The position numbers and the translations under genes are program-made. The notes under the pieces are model-generated. The model was not told the DNA's origin, did not search any database, and saw nothing but the letters and a program-made list of their open reading frames with translations. Shown piece after piece: positions 7,921-15,211 of a stretch of 21,331 nt of DNA. The number at the start of each line of letters is the position of its first letter. The stretch's first letter is position 1. Origin of the DNA: Acidovorax sp. (GTDB lineage: Bacteria; Pseudomonadota; Gammaproteobacteria; Burkholderiales; Burkholderiaceae_C); assembly GCA_030150585.1 (NCBI GenBank), contig JASLFM010000173.1:1-21331 (forward strand). Direction: 5' to 3'.

Positions 7921-8558
7921 TTGTTGGGTTGCGGGGTAATGCGCAGGTAGGGCTTGACCGCCTTGTAGCCCTTGGGGAAGCGTTGGGCGATCTCGGCCGG
8001 ATCCTGCAAGCTGGGAACGATGATCACGTCGTCGCCGTCCCGCCAGTTCACGGGCGTGGCCACCTTGTGGCTGTCGGTGAGCTGCAGCGAGTCGATCACG
8101 CGCAGGATCTCGTCGAAGTTGCGCCCCGTGCTGGCCGGGTAGGTGAAGGTGGTGCGCACCACCTTCCTCGGGTCGATGATGAACACGCTGCGCACCGTGG
8201 CCGTGGTCGATGCGCCAGGGTGGATCATGTCGTAGAGGTCGGCCACCTTGCGGTCCGCATCGGCGAGGATGGGGAAGTTCACCGTCGTGTGCTGGGTTTC
8301 GTTGATGTCGGGCACCCAGCGGGCGTGCGATTCGAGCGAATCCACACTCACCGCGATGGGCTTGACATTGCGACGCGCGAACTCGCCAGACAGGGCGGCC
8401 GTCTTGCCCAGTTCGGTGGTGCACACGGGCGTGAAGTCGGCGGGATGGGAAAACAGGACCACCCAGGCATCACCCGCCCATTCATGGAAGCGGATCGTGC
8501 CCGCAGTGGATTCCTGCGTGAAGTCGGGGGCCGTGTCGCCCAGTCTGAGGGTTGCCAT
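7917..8558 (-). CDS. 1-Cys peroxiredoxin (Prx6/LsfA-like)
   Basis: A 213-residue thiol peroxidase that reduces hydrogen peroxide and organic hydroperoxides. The peroxidatic site is SHPADFTPVCTTEL with Cys 46. The long C-terminal arm (VATPVNWRDGDDVIIVPSL, then PKGYKAVKPYLRITPQPNK) is that of the Prx6 / 1-Cys class, and no resolving Cys is visible. Pseudomonas LsfA, of the same class, is known as a low-sulfur-induced protein. The 54-base block shared with the sbp control region fits that behaviour here (inference). ATG 8558 is chosen over an in-frame ATG at 8588 because GGAG lies 7 bases upstream and MATLRLGDTAPDF is the normal start. Confidence 0.92.
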   Translation of the reverse strand: MATLRLGDTAPDFTQESTAGTIRFHEWAGDAWVVLFSHPADFTPVCTTELGKTAALSGEFARRNVKPIAVSVDSLESHARWVPDINETQHTTVNFPILADADRKVADLYDMIHPGASTTATVRSVFIIDPRKVVRTTFTYPASTGRNFDEILRVIDSLQLTDSHKVATPVNWRDGDDVIIVPSLQDPAEIAQRFPKGYKAVKPYLRITPQPNK

Positions 8559-8586
8559 GCGCTTGCTCCGGGGTGGTGATAGGAGC

Positions 8587-8640
8587 ATTCTGCGAGCGCA
8601 TCTTTAAAACCCAAACGAATATATTTTTTTGAATTTATCG
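8587..8640 (-). promoter_or_regulatory. Peroxiredoxin operon control region, copy 2 of the shared 54-base block
   Basis: Lies 29 to 82 bases upstream of the peroxiredoxin start, in the same orientation as the copy before sbp (7108-7161). The core 8604-8628 differs from 7125-7149 at one base. The spacer up to the next gene (8650) is only 9 bases longer, so the block fills nearly the whole intergenic region. Confidence 0.75.
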
Positions 8641-8649
8641 CAAAAACAT

Positions 8650-9063
8650 CTATGAAGCCCTTCGCCCTGCGCGCCAAGCCAGCCAGGGCGATGCCGCCGT
8701 GACCAGCAACACCAGCGGCCAGATGTGTCCGTCCTTCAGGTCATAGTCTTCCCACAGCGCCGACCAGGGGCGGCCCAGCAGGTAGTGCCCCACGAGCGAC
8801 TCGAACGCCATGGTCAGCGCCACCCACGCCAGGCCCGTGCGCAGCGCCTGGCGCTCCGAGCGCAGCCGCAGCCAGGGCGCTAGCCACCACACGGCGGCCA
8901 CGATCCACAGGCACAGCATCAGTGTGCTCAGCACATGGGCACTCTCGGCGTCGAAGTGGCGCACCAGCCAGGCCTCTCGCGCCGCGCCGTTGACCACGGC
9001 CAGCAGCAGCAGAACGCACCAGACCGCGCCGGCCCGCCACGCCTTGTAGCCGCCGCCCGTCAT
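8650..9063 (-). CDS. Hypothetical four-helix inner-membrane protein
   Basis: A 137-residue protein I do not recognise as a named family. Four hydrophobic segments are visible: about 11-27 (AGAVWCVLLLLAVVNGA), 44-64 (VLSTLMLCLWIVAAVWWLAPW), 77-96 and 114-130 (IWPLVLLVTAASPWLAW). Conserved-looking polar text between helices includes AAREAWLVRHFDAESAH after helix 1 and FESLVGHYLLGRPWSALWEDYDLKDG, split around helix 3. Its ATG overlaps the LysR stop as ATGA (9060-9063), so it is probably translated from the regulator's message. It may be a target or partner of that regulator, but the sequence does not show a function. Confidence 0.72.
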   Translation of the reverse strand: MTGGGYKAWRAGAVWCVLLLLAVVNGAAREAWLVRHFDAESAHVLSTLMLCLWIVAAVWWLAPWLRLRSERQALRTGLAWVALTMAFESLVGHYLLGRPWSALWEDYDLKDGHIWPLVLLVTAASPWLAWRAGRRAS

Positions 9064-10022
9064 ATGCCCGCCCCCATGTCGGCGTCGTGCGCCGCGAGTT
9101 CAGCGCACTGGCTCTCGGAGAGGCTGTTGCGTCCCGGCATGGTCTCGCCCAGGAAGTCGAGGAAGCAGCGCACCGCGGGCGAGAGTCCTCGGCGCGAAGG
9201 GAAAACGGCATGCACGATGCCCTTGGGCGGCGCCCAACCGGGCATTAGCCGCACGAGACGGCCCGAACGCACCTCCTCGTGGCACATGTAGTCGGGCAGC
9301 CAGCACATGCCGGCACCGCCCAGGGCCGCGAACTTGAGCGTGAGGAGGTCGTCCGCCACGTAGCGCGGGCTGAGCTGCAGCGTGTGCTCGCGCCCATCGG
9401 GGCCGATCAGCAGCAGCACAGTGCGTCCCTCGCTGGCCGACATGGCCACGCAGTCGAGCCGGGCCAGCTCCTCCAGCGTGCGCGGCGTACCCTGGCGAAT
9501 GAGCAGATCGGGCGCCGCCACGAGCACCCCGCGCGAATCGTCGAGCCGCTTGACCACCATGCTGCCGCTGTCGTCGAGCGTGGCGCGAACGCGCAGCGCC
9601 ACGTCCACCCCCTCTTCCACCAGGTTCACGGCACGGTTGTGGACCTGCATGTCCACGCGCACCTGCGGGTAGCGCGCGAGAAAAATCGGCATCAATTCAC
9701 CCAGCACCGTCTGCGCCAGCGTCACAGGGCAGCTCACGCGCACCGTGCCGCGCGGCGCAGTCTGCACCCGGGCCACCAGGTCGGCTGCGGCGTCGGCCGA
9801 TTCGCGCATGGCCTGGCAATGGCGCAGGTAGGCCTCACCCACCTCGGTCAAGGAGAGCTTGCGTGTCGTGCGCTGCAGCAGGCGCACGCCGAGCCGGGCC
9901 TCGAGCTCGGAAATGCGGCGCGACAAGCGCGACTTCGGAATGCCCAATGCCCGCCCCGCAGCCGCGAAGCCGCCGCGCTCGACCACCTCGGCGAAATACA
10001 GCATGTCGTTGAGATCTTGCAC
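9060..10022 (-). CDS. LysR-family transcriptional regulator, divergent from azoR
   Basis: A 320-residue DNA-binding regulator. The winged helix-turn-helix occupies about residues 1-60 (MLYFAEVVERGGFAAAGRALGIPKSRLSRRISELEARLG), followed by the linker helix and the type-2 periplasmic-binding-like effector domain (VRVSCPVTLAQTVL onward). The DNA-binding text is of the group that commonly sits next to quinone, azo or flavin reductases. It is transcribed away from azoR across a 125-base spacer, the classical LysR arrangement, so azoR is its likeliest target (inference). Its stop overlaps the start of the small membrane protein gene, suggesting that protein also belongs to the unit. The start ATG 10022 yields the normal LysR N-terminus. 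Confidence 0.9.
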   Translation of the reverse strand: MQDLNDMLYFAEVVERGGFAAAGRALGIPKSRLSRRISELEARLGVRLLQRTTRKLSLTEVGEAYLRHCQAMRESADAAADLVARVQTAPRGTVRVSCPVTLAQTVLGELMPIFLARYPQVRVDMQVHNRAVNLVEEGVDVALRVRATLDDSGSMVVKRLDDSRGVLVAAPDLLIRQGTPRTLEELARLDCVAMSASEGRTVLLLIGPDGREHTLQLSPRYVADDLLTLKFAALGGAGMCWLPDYMCHEEVRSGRLVRLMPGWAPPKGIVHAVFPSRRGLSPAVRCFLDFLGETMPGRNSLSESQCAELAAHDADMGAGI

Positions 10023-10147
10023 CGCGTCCTCTGTCGTTCCATTTTCAGAACAATCTATCGCAATTCCGGCGACTTATCAATCTGCACGCACCAATCCACA
10101 ATCATTCCATCGCCACTATCGTGGCTCAACACACCCAGGAGCCTCTC

Positions 10148-10792
10148 ATGCAACTGCTGCACATCGATTCCGCCATCACCGGCACCCAGTCCGTCTCCCG
10201 CCAGCTGTCGGCCCGCGTGGTCGAATCCTGGCTGGCTTCCCACCCAGGCACCCAGGTCGAGCGCCTGGACCTGGCCGTGGATGCGCCCTCCCACCTGTCG
10301 GCCGATTCGCTCGGCTTCCGCACGGGCCAGGCTGCAGAGACCGAAGTGCAGCGCCGTGAGAACGCAGTGTCGGAAGCGCTTGTCAGCCAGTTCCTCGCCT
10401 CTGACGTGATCGTGATCGGCGCACCGTTTTACAACTTCACCATCCCGACCCAGCTCAAGGCCTGGATCGACCGTATCGCACAGGCGGGCCGCACCTTCAA
10501 GTACACGGAAAAGGGCCCCGTGGGCCTGGCCGGAGGCAAGACGGTCATCGTCGTGGTAAGCCGCGGCGGCATCTACTCGACGAGCGAAGGCGGCCGCGCG
10601 ATGGAGCACCAGGAAGGCTACCTGCGCACGGTGTTCGGCTTCATGGGCATCACCGACGTGCGCTTCGTGCGCGCCGAAGGTGTGGGCATGGGCCCCGATG
10701 CCAAGAGCCAGGCCCTCGCGAACGCCGAGCGCGACCTCGCGGCCCATGTCACGGCAGCAGCCAACCAGGCACGCGTGGCCCAGGCCGCCTGA
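10148..10792 (+). CDS. azoR: FMN-dependent NADH-azoreductase (quinone reductase)
   Basis: A 214-residue flavodoxin-fold reductase that uses NAD(P)H to reduce azo dyes and quinones by two electrons. Visible signatures are the N-terminal phosphate-binding region TGTQSVSRQL (11-20), GAPFYNFTIPTQLKAWIDRI (91-110), which contacts FMN, then GRTFKYTEKGPVGLAGGK (114-131) and SRGGIYS (138-144). ATG 10148 is chosen because AGGAG lies 7 bases upstream; an in-frame GTG at 10121 would add nine residues with no family counterpart. It is divergent from the LysR gene and convergent with a second flavoprotein reductase. Confidence 0.93.
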   Translation: MQLLHIDSAITGTQSVSRQLSARVVESWLASHPGTQVERLDLAVDAPSHLSADSLGFRTGQAAETEVQRRENAVSEALVSQFLASDVIVIGAPFYNFTIPTQLKAWIDRIAQAGRTFKYTEKGPVGLAGGKTVIVVVSRGGIYSTSEGGRAMEHQEGYLRTVFGFMGITDVRFVRAEGVGMGPDAKSQALANAERDLAAHVTAAANQARVAQAA

Positions 10793-10808
10793 CCCCATCC
10801 ATCCAACG

Positions 10809-10847
10809 AAAAAGGGCTGGGGCCCCTCCACGGAGGCCCCAGCCCTT
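10809..10847 (-). terminator. Strong hairpin terminator between azoR and the FMN reductase
   Basis: A perfect 13-bp stem (10812-10824 with 10835-10847) closes on a short GC-rich loop. The minus strand continues into TTTTT (complement of 10809-10813), so it is an intrinsic terminator for the FMN reductase gene that ends at 10867. On the plus strand only TT follows, so termination of azoR here is likely but weaker. Confidence 0.85.
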
Positions 10848-10866
10848 GGTATGGGCAGTGCCACGC

Positions 10867-11415
10867 TCAAGCGTGGTGCTTGACCCAAGCCACGTACTTG
10901 TCCATCCAGCCCTGCAGGAAAGCCTGGCTGCCCTCGCCGATGTTGCCCGAGGCGTCGAACAGCCCCTCCTTGGCATGGATGAAGGCTTCGGGCTGGCCCA
11001 GCGTGGGCACGTCCAGGTAGGCCAGCACATTGCGCAGATGCTGCTGCGCCATCGCCGTGCCGATGGCGCCGATGGACACCCCCAACACCCCTGCAGGCTT
11101 ACCCGCCCAGGCGTTCTGGCCATAGGGGCGCGATGCGTGGTCGATGGCGTTCTTGAGCACGCCAGGGATCGAGCGGTTGTACTCGGGCGTGACGAACAAC
11201 AGGCCCTGCGCCGCTCGGATCTCGCCCTTGAGGCGCTGCACCGGGGCCGCCTGCTGCGCGTCGTCGTCCTGGTTGTACAGCGGCAGGTCGTCGATGCGCA
11301 GTTGGTGGAATGTGAACTCGGACGGCGCCAGGCGCGCGAGCGCCGTGGCGAGCTTGCGGTTGAAAGAATCCTTGCGCAGGCTGCCGACAATGACAGCGAT
11401 CTGGTACGTGCTCAT
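10867..11415 (-). CDS. NADPH-dependent FMN reductase (YieF/ChrR-like flavoprotein)
   Basis: A 182-residue flavodoxin-like reductase. GSLRKDSFNRKLA (11-23) is the FMN phosphate loop, and TPEYNRSIPGVLKNAIDHAS (76-95) is the family hallmark seen in E. coli YieF (188 residues), which reduces quinones and chromate. The physiological substrate cannot be read from sequence; supply of reduced flavin to a monooxygenase is another possibility. The ATG is preceded by AAAGGGGG. It lies 70 bases downstream of metQ on the same strand, with a possible -10 (TATCAT) between. It may therefore have its own promoter or be read through from metQ. Confidence 0.88.
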   Translation of the reverse strand: MSTYQIAVIVGSLRKDSFNRKLATALARLAPSEFTFHQLRIDDLPLYNQDDDAQQAAPVQRLKGEIRAAQGLLFVTPEYNRSIPGVLKNAIDHASRPYGQNAWAGKPAGVLGVSIGAIGTAMAQQHLRNVLAYLDVPTLGQPEAFIHAKEGLFDASGNIGEGSQAFLQGWMDKYVAWVKHHA

Positions 11416-11467
11416 AAAAAACCCCCTTTGGCAAAAATGGGCGCAGTGTCAGGGCACCGCGCATTCC

Positions 11468-11473
11468 ATGATA
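11468..11473 (-). promoter_or_regulatory. Candidate -10 element for the FMN reductase gene
   Basis: TATCAT on the minus strand lies in the 70-base gap between metQ and the FMN reductase, about 52 bases before its start codon. No good -35 element is visible. Weak call. Confidence 0.25.
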
Positions 11474-11485
11474 GCCAGAGCCGGT

Positions 11486-12283
<798 letters not shown>

Positions 12284-12412
12284 GGAAAACACCTTTTGGA
12301 TAACGATGCTTGCCATGGTAAGTGCGTGCGCTTAGCACTTGAAAGAATAAATTCTCATTTCTTTAGCCGACTTAGAAATAAAAAAGCCAAGCGCTGACGG
12401 TATAAACGCCGG

Positions 12413-13171
12413 ATGTCCCTCGCCGCCCCTTTGCCTCTCGTACGCACGCTGGAGGAATGCGCCTTCAATGCCTGGCCCGCGCACCAGACCGTGTTCTGCC
12501 AGGGATGGGTGCTGCGCCTCGCGGGCGGCTTCACCAAGCGCGCCAACTCGGCCAACCCGCTGGCGCCCGAGGCACCCTTCGAGGCCGTGCGGGCCGAGGC
12601 GGAAACGCTCTATGCGCGCCATGGCCTGCCCGCCGTCTTCCGCATCACGCCGCTCGCACCGCCCGAGGCCGACGCGGCACTGCAGGCTGCGGGCTATGCG
12701 CACTTCGACCCGTCCTTGGTGCTGCAGCGCCCGCTGGCGCCGCAAGCCCACTATGCGTTGGCGGCCGATGTCTCGCTCAGCGCCAGCCCGTCCACCGCCT
12801 GGCTCGACGGCTTCGCGGCCGCCAACGGCGTAGCTCCACACCACCGCGCGCTCCACCATGCCCTCGTGCAGGCCATCGCGCCCCTCGCGGTCTTCGCCAC
12901 GCTGCATGCGCAGGGGCAGGGGCAGGCCGTAGGCTTTGGCCTCGCCGTGTGCGAGCGCGGCTGGGTGGGCTTGTTCGATATTGCCGTGGCCGCCACACAC
13001 CAACGCTGCGGGCGCGGCCGCAGCCTGGTGCAGGCCCTGCTGGACTGGGGCGCGGCCCAAGGGGCGCGCGGCGCTTACCTGCAGGTGCGAGCGCAAAACG
13101 CGGCAGCACTGCGGCTGTATGAGGCGCTGGGCGTCAAGCCCGCGTACGGTTACCACTACCGCGTGCGCTAA
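12413..13171 (+). CDS. GNAT-family N-acetyltransferase
   Basis: A 252-residue protein with a C-terminal GNAT fold. Motif A, which binds acetyl-CoA pyrophosphate, is AATHQRCGRGRSLVQALLDWG (about 197-217), with the QRCGRG loop. Motif B is LQVRAQNAAALRLYEALGV, and the protein ends YGYHYRVR as many GNATs do. The N-terminal half (AFNAWPAHQTVFCQGWVLRLAGGFTKRANSANPL) is a second, degenerate GNAT-like half seen in longer family members. The substrate is unknown. ATG 12413 has no good Shine-Dalgarno sequence, so the start is less certain. The gene is divergent from metQ and convergent with metI, so it splits the methionine transport genes. Confidence 0.85.
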   Translation: MSLAAPLPLVRTLEECAFNAWPAHQTVFCQGWVLRLAGGFTKRANSANPLAPEAPFEAVRAEAETLYARHGLPAVFRITPLAPPEADAALQAAGYAHFDPSLVLQRPLAPQAHYALAADVSLSASPSTAWLDGFAAANGVAPHHRALHHALVQAIAPLAVFATLHAQGQGQAVGFGLAVCERGWVGLFDIAVAATHQRCGRGRSLVQALLDWGAAQGARGAYLQVRAQNAAALRLYEALGVKPAYGYHYRVR

Positions 13172-13219
13172 AACGCCTCTGGCGCTCGTCTGGCAAGCGC
13201 ATTCAGCTATCAAAAATGC
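13171..13219. repeat. Interspersed intergenic hairpin repeat of the Burkholderiales type
   Basis: This stretch fills the gap between the GNAT and metI stops. Read on the minus strand it has TTTTTGATAGCTG, then GCGCTTG-ccaga-CGAGCGC (7-bp stem with one G-T pair), then CAGAGGCGTTTT. I remember this ordered pattern (GATAGCTG, GCGCTT hairpin, AGAGGC, T-run) as a recurrent intergenic element in Acidovorax and relatives. Copy number cannot be tested in this window. As a hairpin ending in a T-run, it could also terminate the metNI transcript. Confidence 0.6.
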
Positions 13220-13223
13220 AGCA

Positions 13224-13889
13224 TCAGCGGTGCGACAGCCTGCGCACGGCCCAGTCGCCCAGGCTCTGAACGGCCTGCACGAAGAAGATCAGCACGATCA
13301 CCACGGCCAGCATCACATCGGGCAGGAAGCGCTGGTAGCCGTAGCGGATGCCCAGGTCGCCCAGGCCGCCGCCACCGATGGCGCCGGCCATGGCCGAGTA
13401 GCCCGTGAGGCTCACGAAAGTGATGGTAAGGCCTGCCACGATGCCGGGCAGCGCCTCGGGCAGCAGCACTTTCCACACGATCTGGCCCGTGGTGGCGCTC
13501 ATGGCCTGGGCCGCCTCAATGAGGCCGTTGTCCACCTCGCGCAGCGAGGCCTCCACCAGGCGCGCCACGAACGGCGCGGCCGCGATGGTCAGCGGCACCA
13601 CGGCTGCGGCCGTGCCGATGGACGAGCCCGTGATGAGGCGCGTGAACGGGATGATGGCCACGAGCAGGATGATGAACGGCGTGGAGCGCACAGCGTTCAC
13701 GATCCAGCCCACGGTCTTGTTGAGCGGGCCGTTCTCCAGCACCCCGCCCTGGTCTGTGAGACGCAGGAACACGCCCAGCGGAATGCCGATGAGCGCGCCC
13801 ACCACACCCGAGATACCCACCATGACGAGCGTCTCCCACAGCGAAGTGGCGAACAGCTCCAGCATCATTTGCGAAAAATTCTCGAACAT
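13224..13889 (-). CDS. metI: Methionine ABC transporter permease
   Basis: A 221-residue inner-membrane permease with about five hydrophobic helices, forming the channel of the MetNIQ importer. N-terminal text SLWETLVMVGISGVVGALIGIPLGVFL, then VNAVRSTPFIILLVAIIPFTR, and the coupling loop IEAAQAMSATTGQIVWKVLLPEALPG are typical of MetI (E. coli 217 residues). It ends with GGGGLGDLGIRYGYQRF, also a family hallmark. It begins 3 bases after the metN stop, so the two are co-transcribed. Confidence 0.95.
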   Translation of the reverse strand: MFENFSQMMLELFATSLWETLVMVGISGVVGALIGIPLGVFLRLTDQGGVLENGPLNKTVGWIVNAVRSTPFIILLVAIIPFTRLITGSSIGTAAAVVPLTIAAAPFVARLVEASLREVDNGLIEAAQAMSATTGQIVWKVLLPEALPGIVAGLTITFVSLTGYSAMAGAIGGGGLGDLGIRYGYQRFLPDVMLAVVIVLIFFVQAVQSLGDWAVRRLSHR

Positions 13890-13892
13890 CGT

Positions 13893-14948
13893 TCAACCCT
13901 CCTGCTGCACTTCCTCGACCTGCACACCCGCCTCGCGCAGCTGCGCGACGGCGGCCGCGAGGCGCTGGCCGTCGCCACTGGCGTAGACGGCCAGCGAGCC
14001 GAAGGTCTGCTCCTGGATTTCGTCGATCTGGCCGTGCAGGATAGACAGCTGAAGCTCGTGGTCGCGGATCAGGCGCGAGAGGATGGGCTGGTAGGCGCGC
14101 TCGCCCGAGTACGACAGGCGCAGCAGTTGCCCCACGTCGCCCTGCCCCGCGCTGCGCAGCTGCGCGGAGAGGTGGCGCACATGCTCCATCACGCTGGCCG
14201 GCAGCTCCTGCGGCACGATCTCGTCGATGAGGCTCTTGGTGATGGCCTGCTGCGGGCGCGTGAACACGTCGAGCACGGGGCCCATCTCGACGATGCGGCC
14301 CGCCTCGATCACGGCCACGCGGTCGGCGATCTGCTTGATGACCTGCATCTGGTGCGTGATGAGCACCACCGTCACGCCCAGCTCGCGGTTCACCTGGCGC
14401 AGCAGGTCGAGGATGGAGCGCGTGGTCTCGGGGTCGAGGGCCGAGGTGGCCTCGTCCGACAGCAGCACCTTGGGGCGGCTGGCCAGCGCGCGCGCAATGC
14501 CCACGCGCTGCTTCTGCCCGCCGCTGATCTGCGCGGGATAGCGGTCGGCCAGGTGCGACAGGCCCACGAGTTCGAGCAGAGGGCCCACGCGCTCGCGGAT
14601 CGCGGTTTGGTCCATACCCGCGAGTTCGAGCGGCAGCGCCGCGTTATCGAACACCGTGCGCGAGGACAGCAGGTTGAAGTGCTGGAACACCATGCCGATG
14701 TCGCGCCGCGCCTCGCGCAGCTGTGCGTCATTGAGCTTGGTGAGGTCGCGGCCCGCAACGATGACTTCGCCCTTCGTGGGCCTGTTCAGCAGGTTGATGA
14801 CGCGCACCAGCGAGCTCTTGCCCGCGCCGCTGCGCCCGATGATGCCGAACACTTCGCCGGGCGCGATATGCAGGTCGATGCCGCGCAGGGCCTCGACGGG
14901 GCCTTGGGGGCCCTGGTAAATCTGGGTGATACCCCGGAGATTGATCAT
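13893..14948 (-). CDS. metN: Methionine ABC transporter ATP-binding protein
   Basis: A 351-residue ATPase driving methionine uptake. Motifs are Walker A GRSGAGKSS (38-46), Q-loop QHFNLLSSRTVF (89-100), signature ISGGQKQR (141-148), Walker B VLLSDEATSALD (161-172) and switch His 199 (VLITHQMQV). The last 80-90 residues (LLRLSYSGERAYQPILSRL onward, GSLAVYASGDGQRL) form the C-terminal NIL/C2 domain that binds methionine and inhibits transport in E. coli MetN, so feedback inhibition is likely. ATG 14948 matches the MetN start (MINLRG); the open frame upstream to 15017 is not supported by the family. No clear Shine-Dalgarno sequence precedes it. Confidence 0.95.
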   Translation of the reverse strand: MINLRGITQIYQGPQGPVEALRGIDLHIAPGEVFGIIGRSGAGKSSLVRVINLLNRPTKGEVIVAGRDLTKLNDAQLREARRDIGMVFQHFNLLSSRTVFDNAALPLELAGMDQTAIRERVGPLLELVGLSHLADRYPAQISGGQKQRVGIARALASRPKVLLSDEATSALDPETTRSILDLLRQVNRELGVTVVLITHQMQVIKQIADRVAVIEAGRIVEMGPVLDVFTRPQQAITKSLIDEIVPQELPASVMEHVRHLSAQLRSAGQGDVGQLLRLSYSGERAYQPILSRLIRDHELQLSILHGQIDEIQEQTFGSLAVYASGDGQRLAAAVAQLREAGVQVEEVQQEG

Positions 14949-15089
14949 GGTGAAAAAACGATGCGCCGCCGCGAAGGCATGAACCCTGCGGCGGCGCGAA
15001 AGAGAAACAGGTGCCAACTGTAGCGCAGAGCCATAAAAACACTAACTATCGAGTTATTGAGTAATAAGAAATATTCGTCATAAGACCGT

Positions 15090-15111
15090 TACGCAGCACA
15101 CAGGCTGCGTA
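15090..15111 (+). promoter_or_regulatory. Perfect 8-bp inverted repeat in the signalling-operon upstream region
   Basis: TACGCAGC (15090-15097) pairs with GCTGCGTA (15104-15111) across a 6-base loop. No T-run follows on either strand, so it is not a terminator. It could be an operator or a leader hairpin; the function is not shown. Confidence 0.4.
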
Positions 15112-15166
15112 CCACTGTGAAAGATAGGGGTAATCCCGCTGTCACGCAGTTGCAATCCTCGGCTTC

Positions 15167-15187
15167 AACAATTTGCTTCAAATTGTT
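15167..15187 (+). promoter_or_regulatory. Hairpin just upstream of the kinase ribosome-binding site
   Basis: AACAATTT (15167-15174) pairs with AAATTGTT (15180-15187) across a 5-base loop, 24 bases before the kinase ATG. Immediately after it, ACGG and CCGT can pair around the likely Shine-Dalgarno sequence GGGAAG. Together they could modulate translation initiation (inference). Confidence 0.35.
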
Positions 15188-15211
15188 AATAGCCACGGGA
15201 AGCACCGTCTC

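Larger units (their letters stand above)
14949..15211. other. Divergent intergenic region metN / chemosensory operon
   Basis: The longest non-coding stretch of the window, 263 bases, with an AT-rich centre near 15035-15080. It must hold both promoters. It contains an interrupted palindrome TTATT-gagt-AATAA (15054-15067) and the two hairpins listed separately. I find no recognisable SAM riboswitch and no clear FliA (sigma-28) promoter upstream of the signalling operon. Confidence 0.6.

Noticed and set aside
7921..8424. N-terminal extension of the hydrolase frame
   Set aside because: This part lies out of frame inside the peroxiredoxin gene; the family starts near the ATGA overlap.
12344..12355. 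AGAAT-AA-ATTCT palindrome upstream of metQ as a MetR or other operator
   Set aside because: It is short and AT-rich, and the flanks do not extend the symmetry or match TGAA-N5-TTCA; not strong enough to list.
12332..13213. Open frame on the minus strand opposite the GNAT gene, which would bridge metI and metQ
   Set aside because: Translation is low complexity with no motif, while the plus strand shows clear GNAT motifs.
12936..15023. Very long open frame on the plus strand across metI and metN
   Set aside because: It runs antisense to two clear ABC transporter genes; the translation is His/Arg/Gln/Ala-rich with no domain, a usual artefact of high-GC codon bias.
15068..15083. AATATTCGT near the kinase promoter as a third copy of the sulfur-type block
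   Set aside because: Only nine bases are shared with the block core; the flanks do not align, so chance is the simpler explanation.
14949..15211. SAM or other methionine riboswitch before metN
   Set aside because: The inverted repeats present do not form a recognisable riboswitch core and lie nearer the opposite-strand signalling operon.
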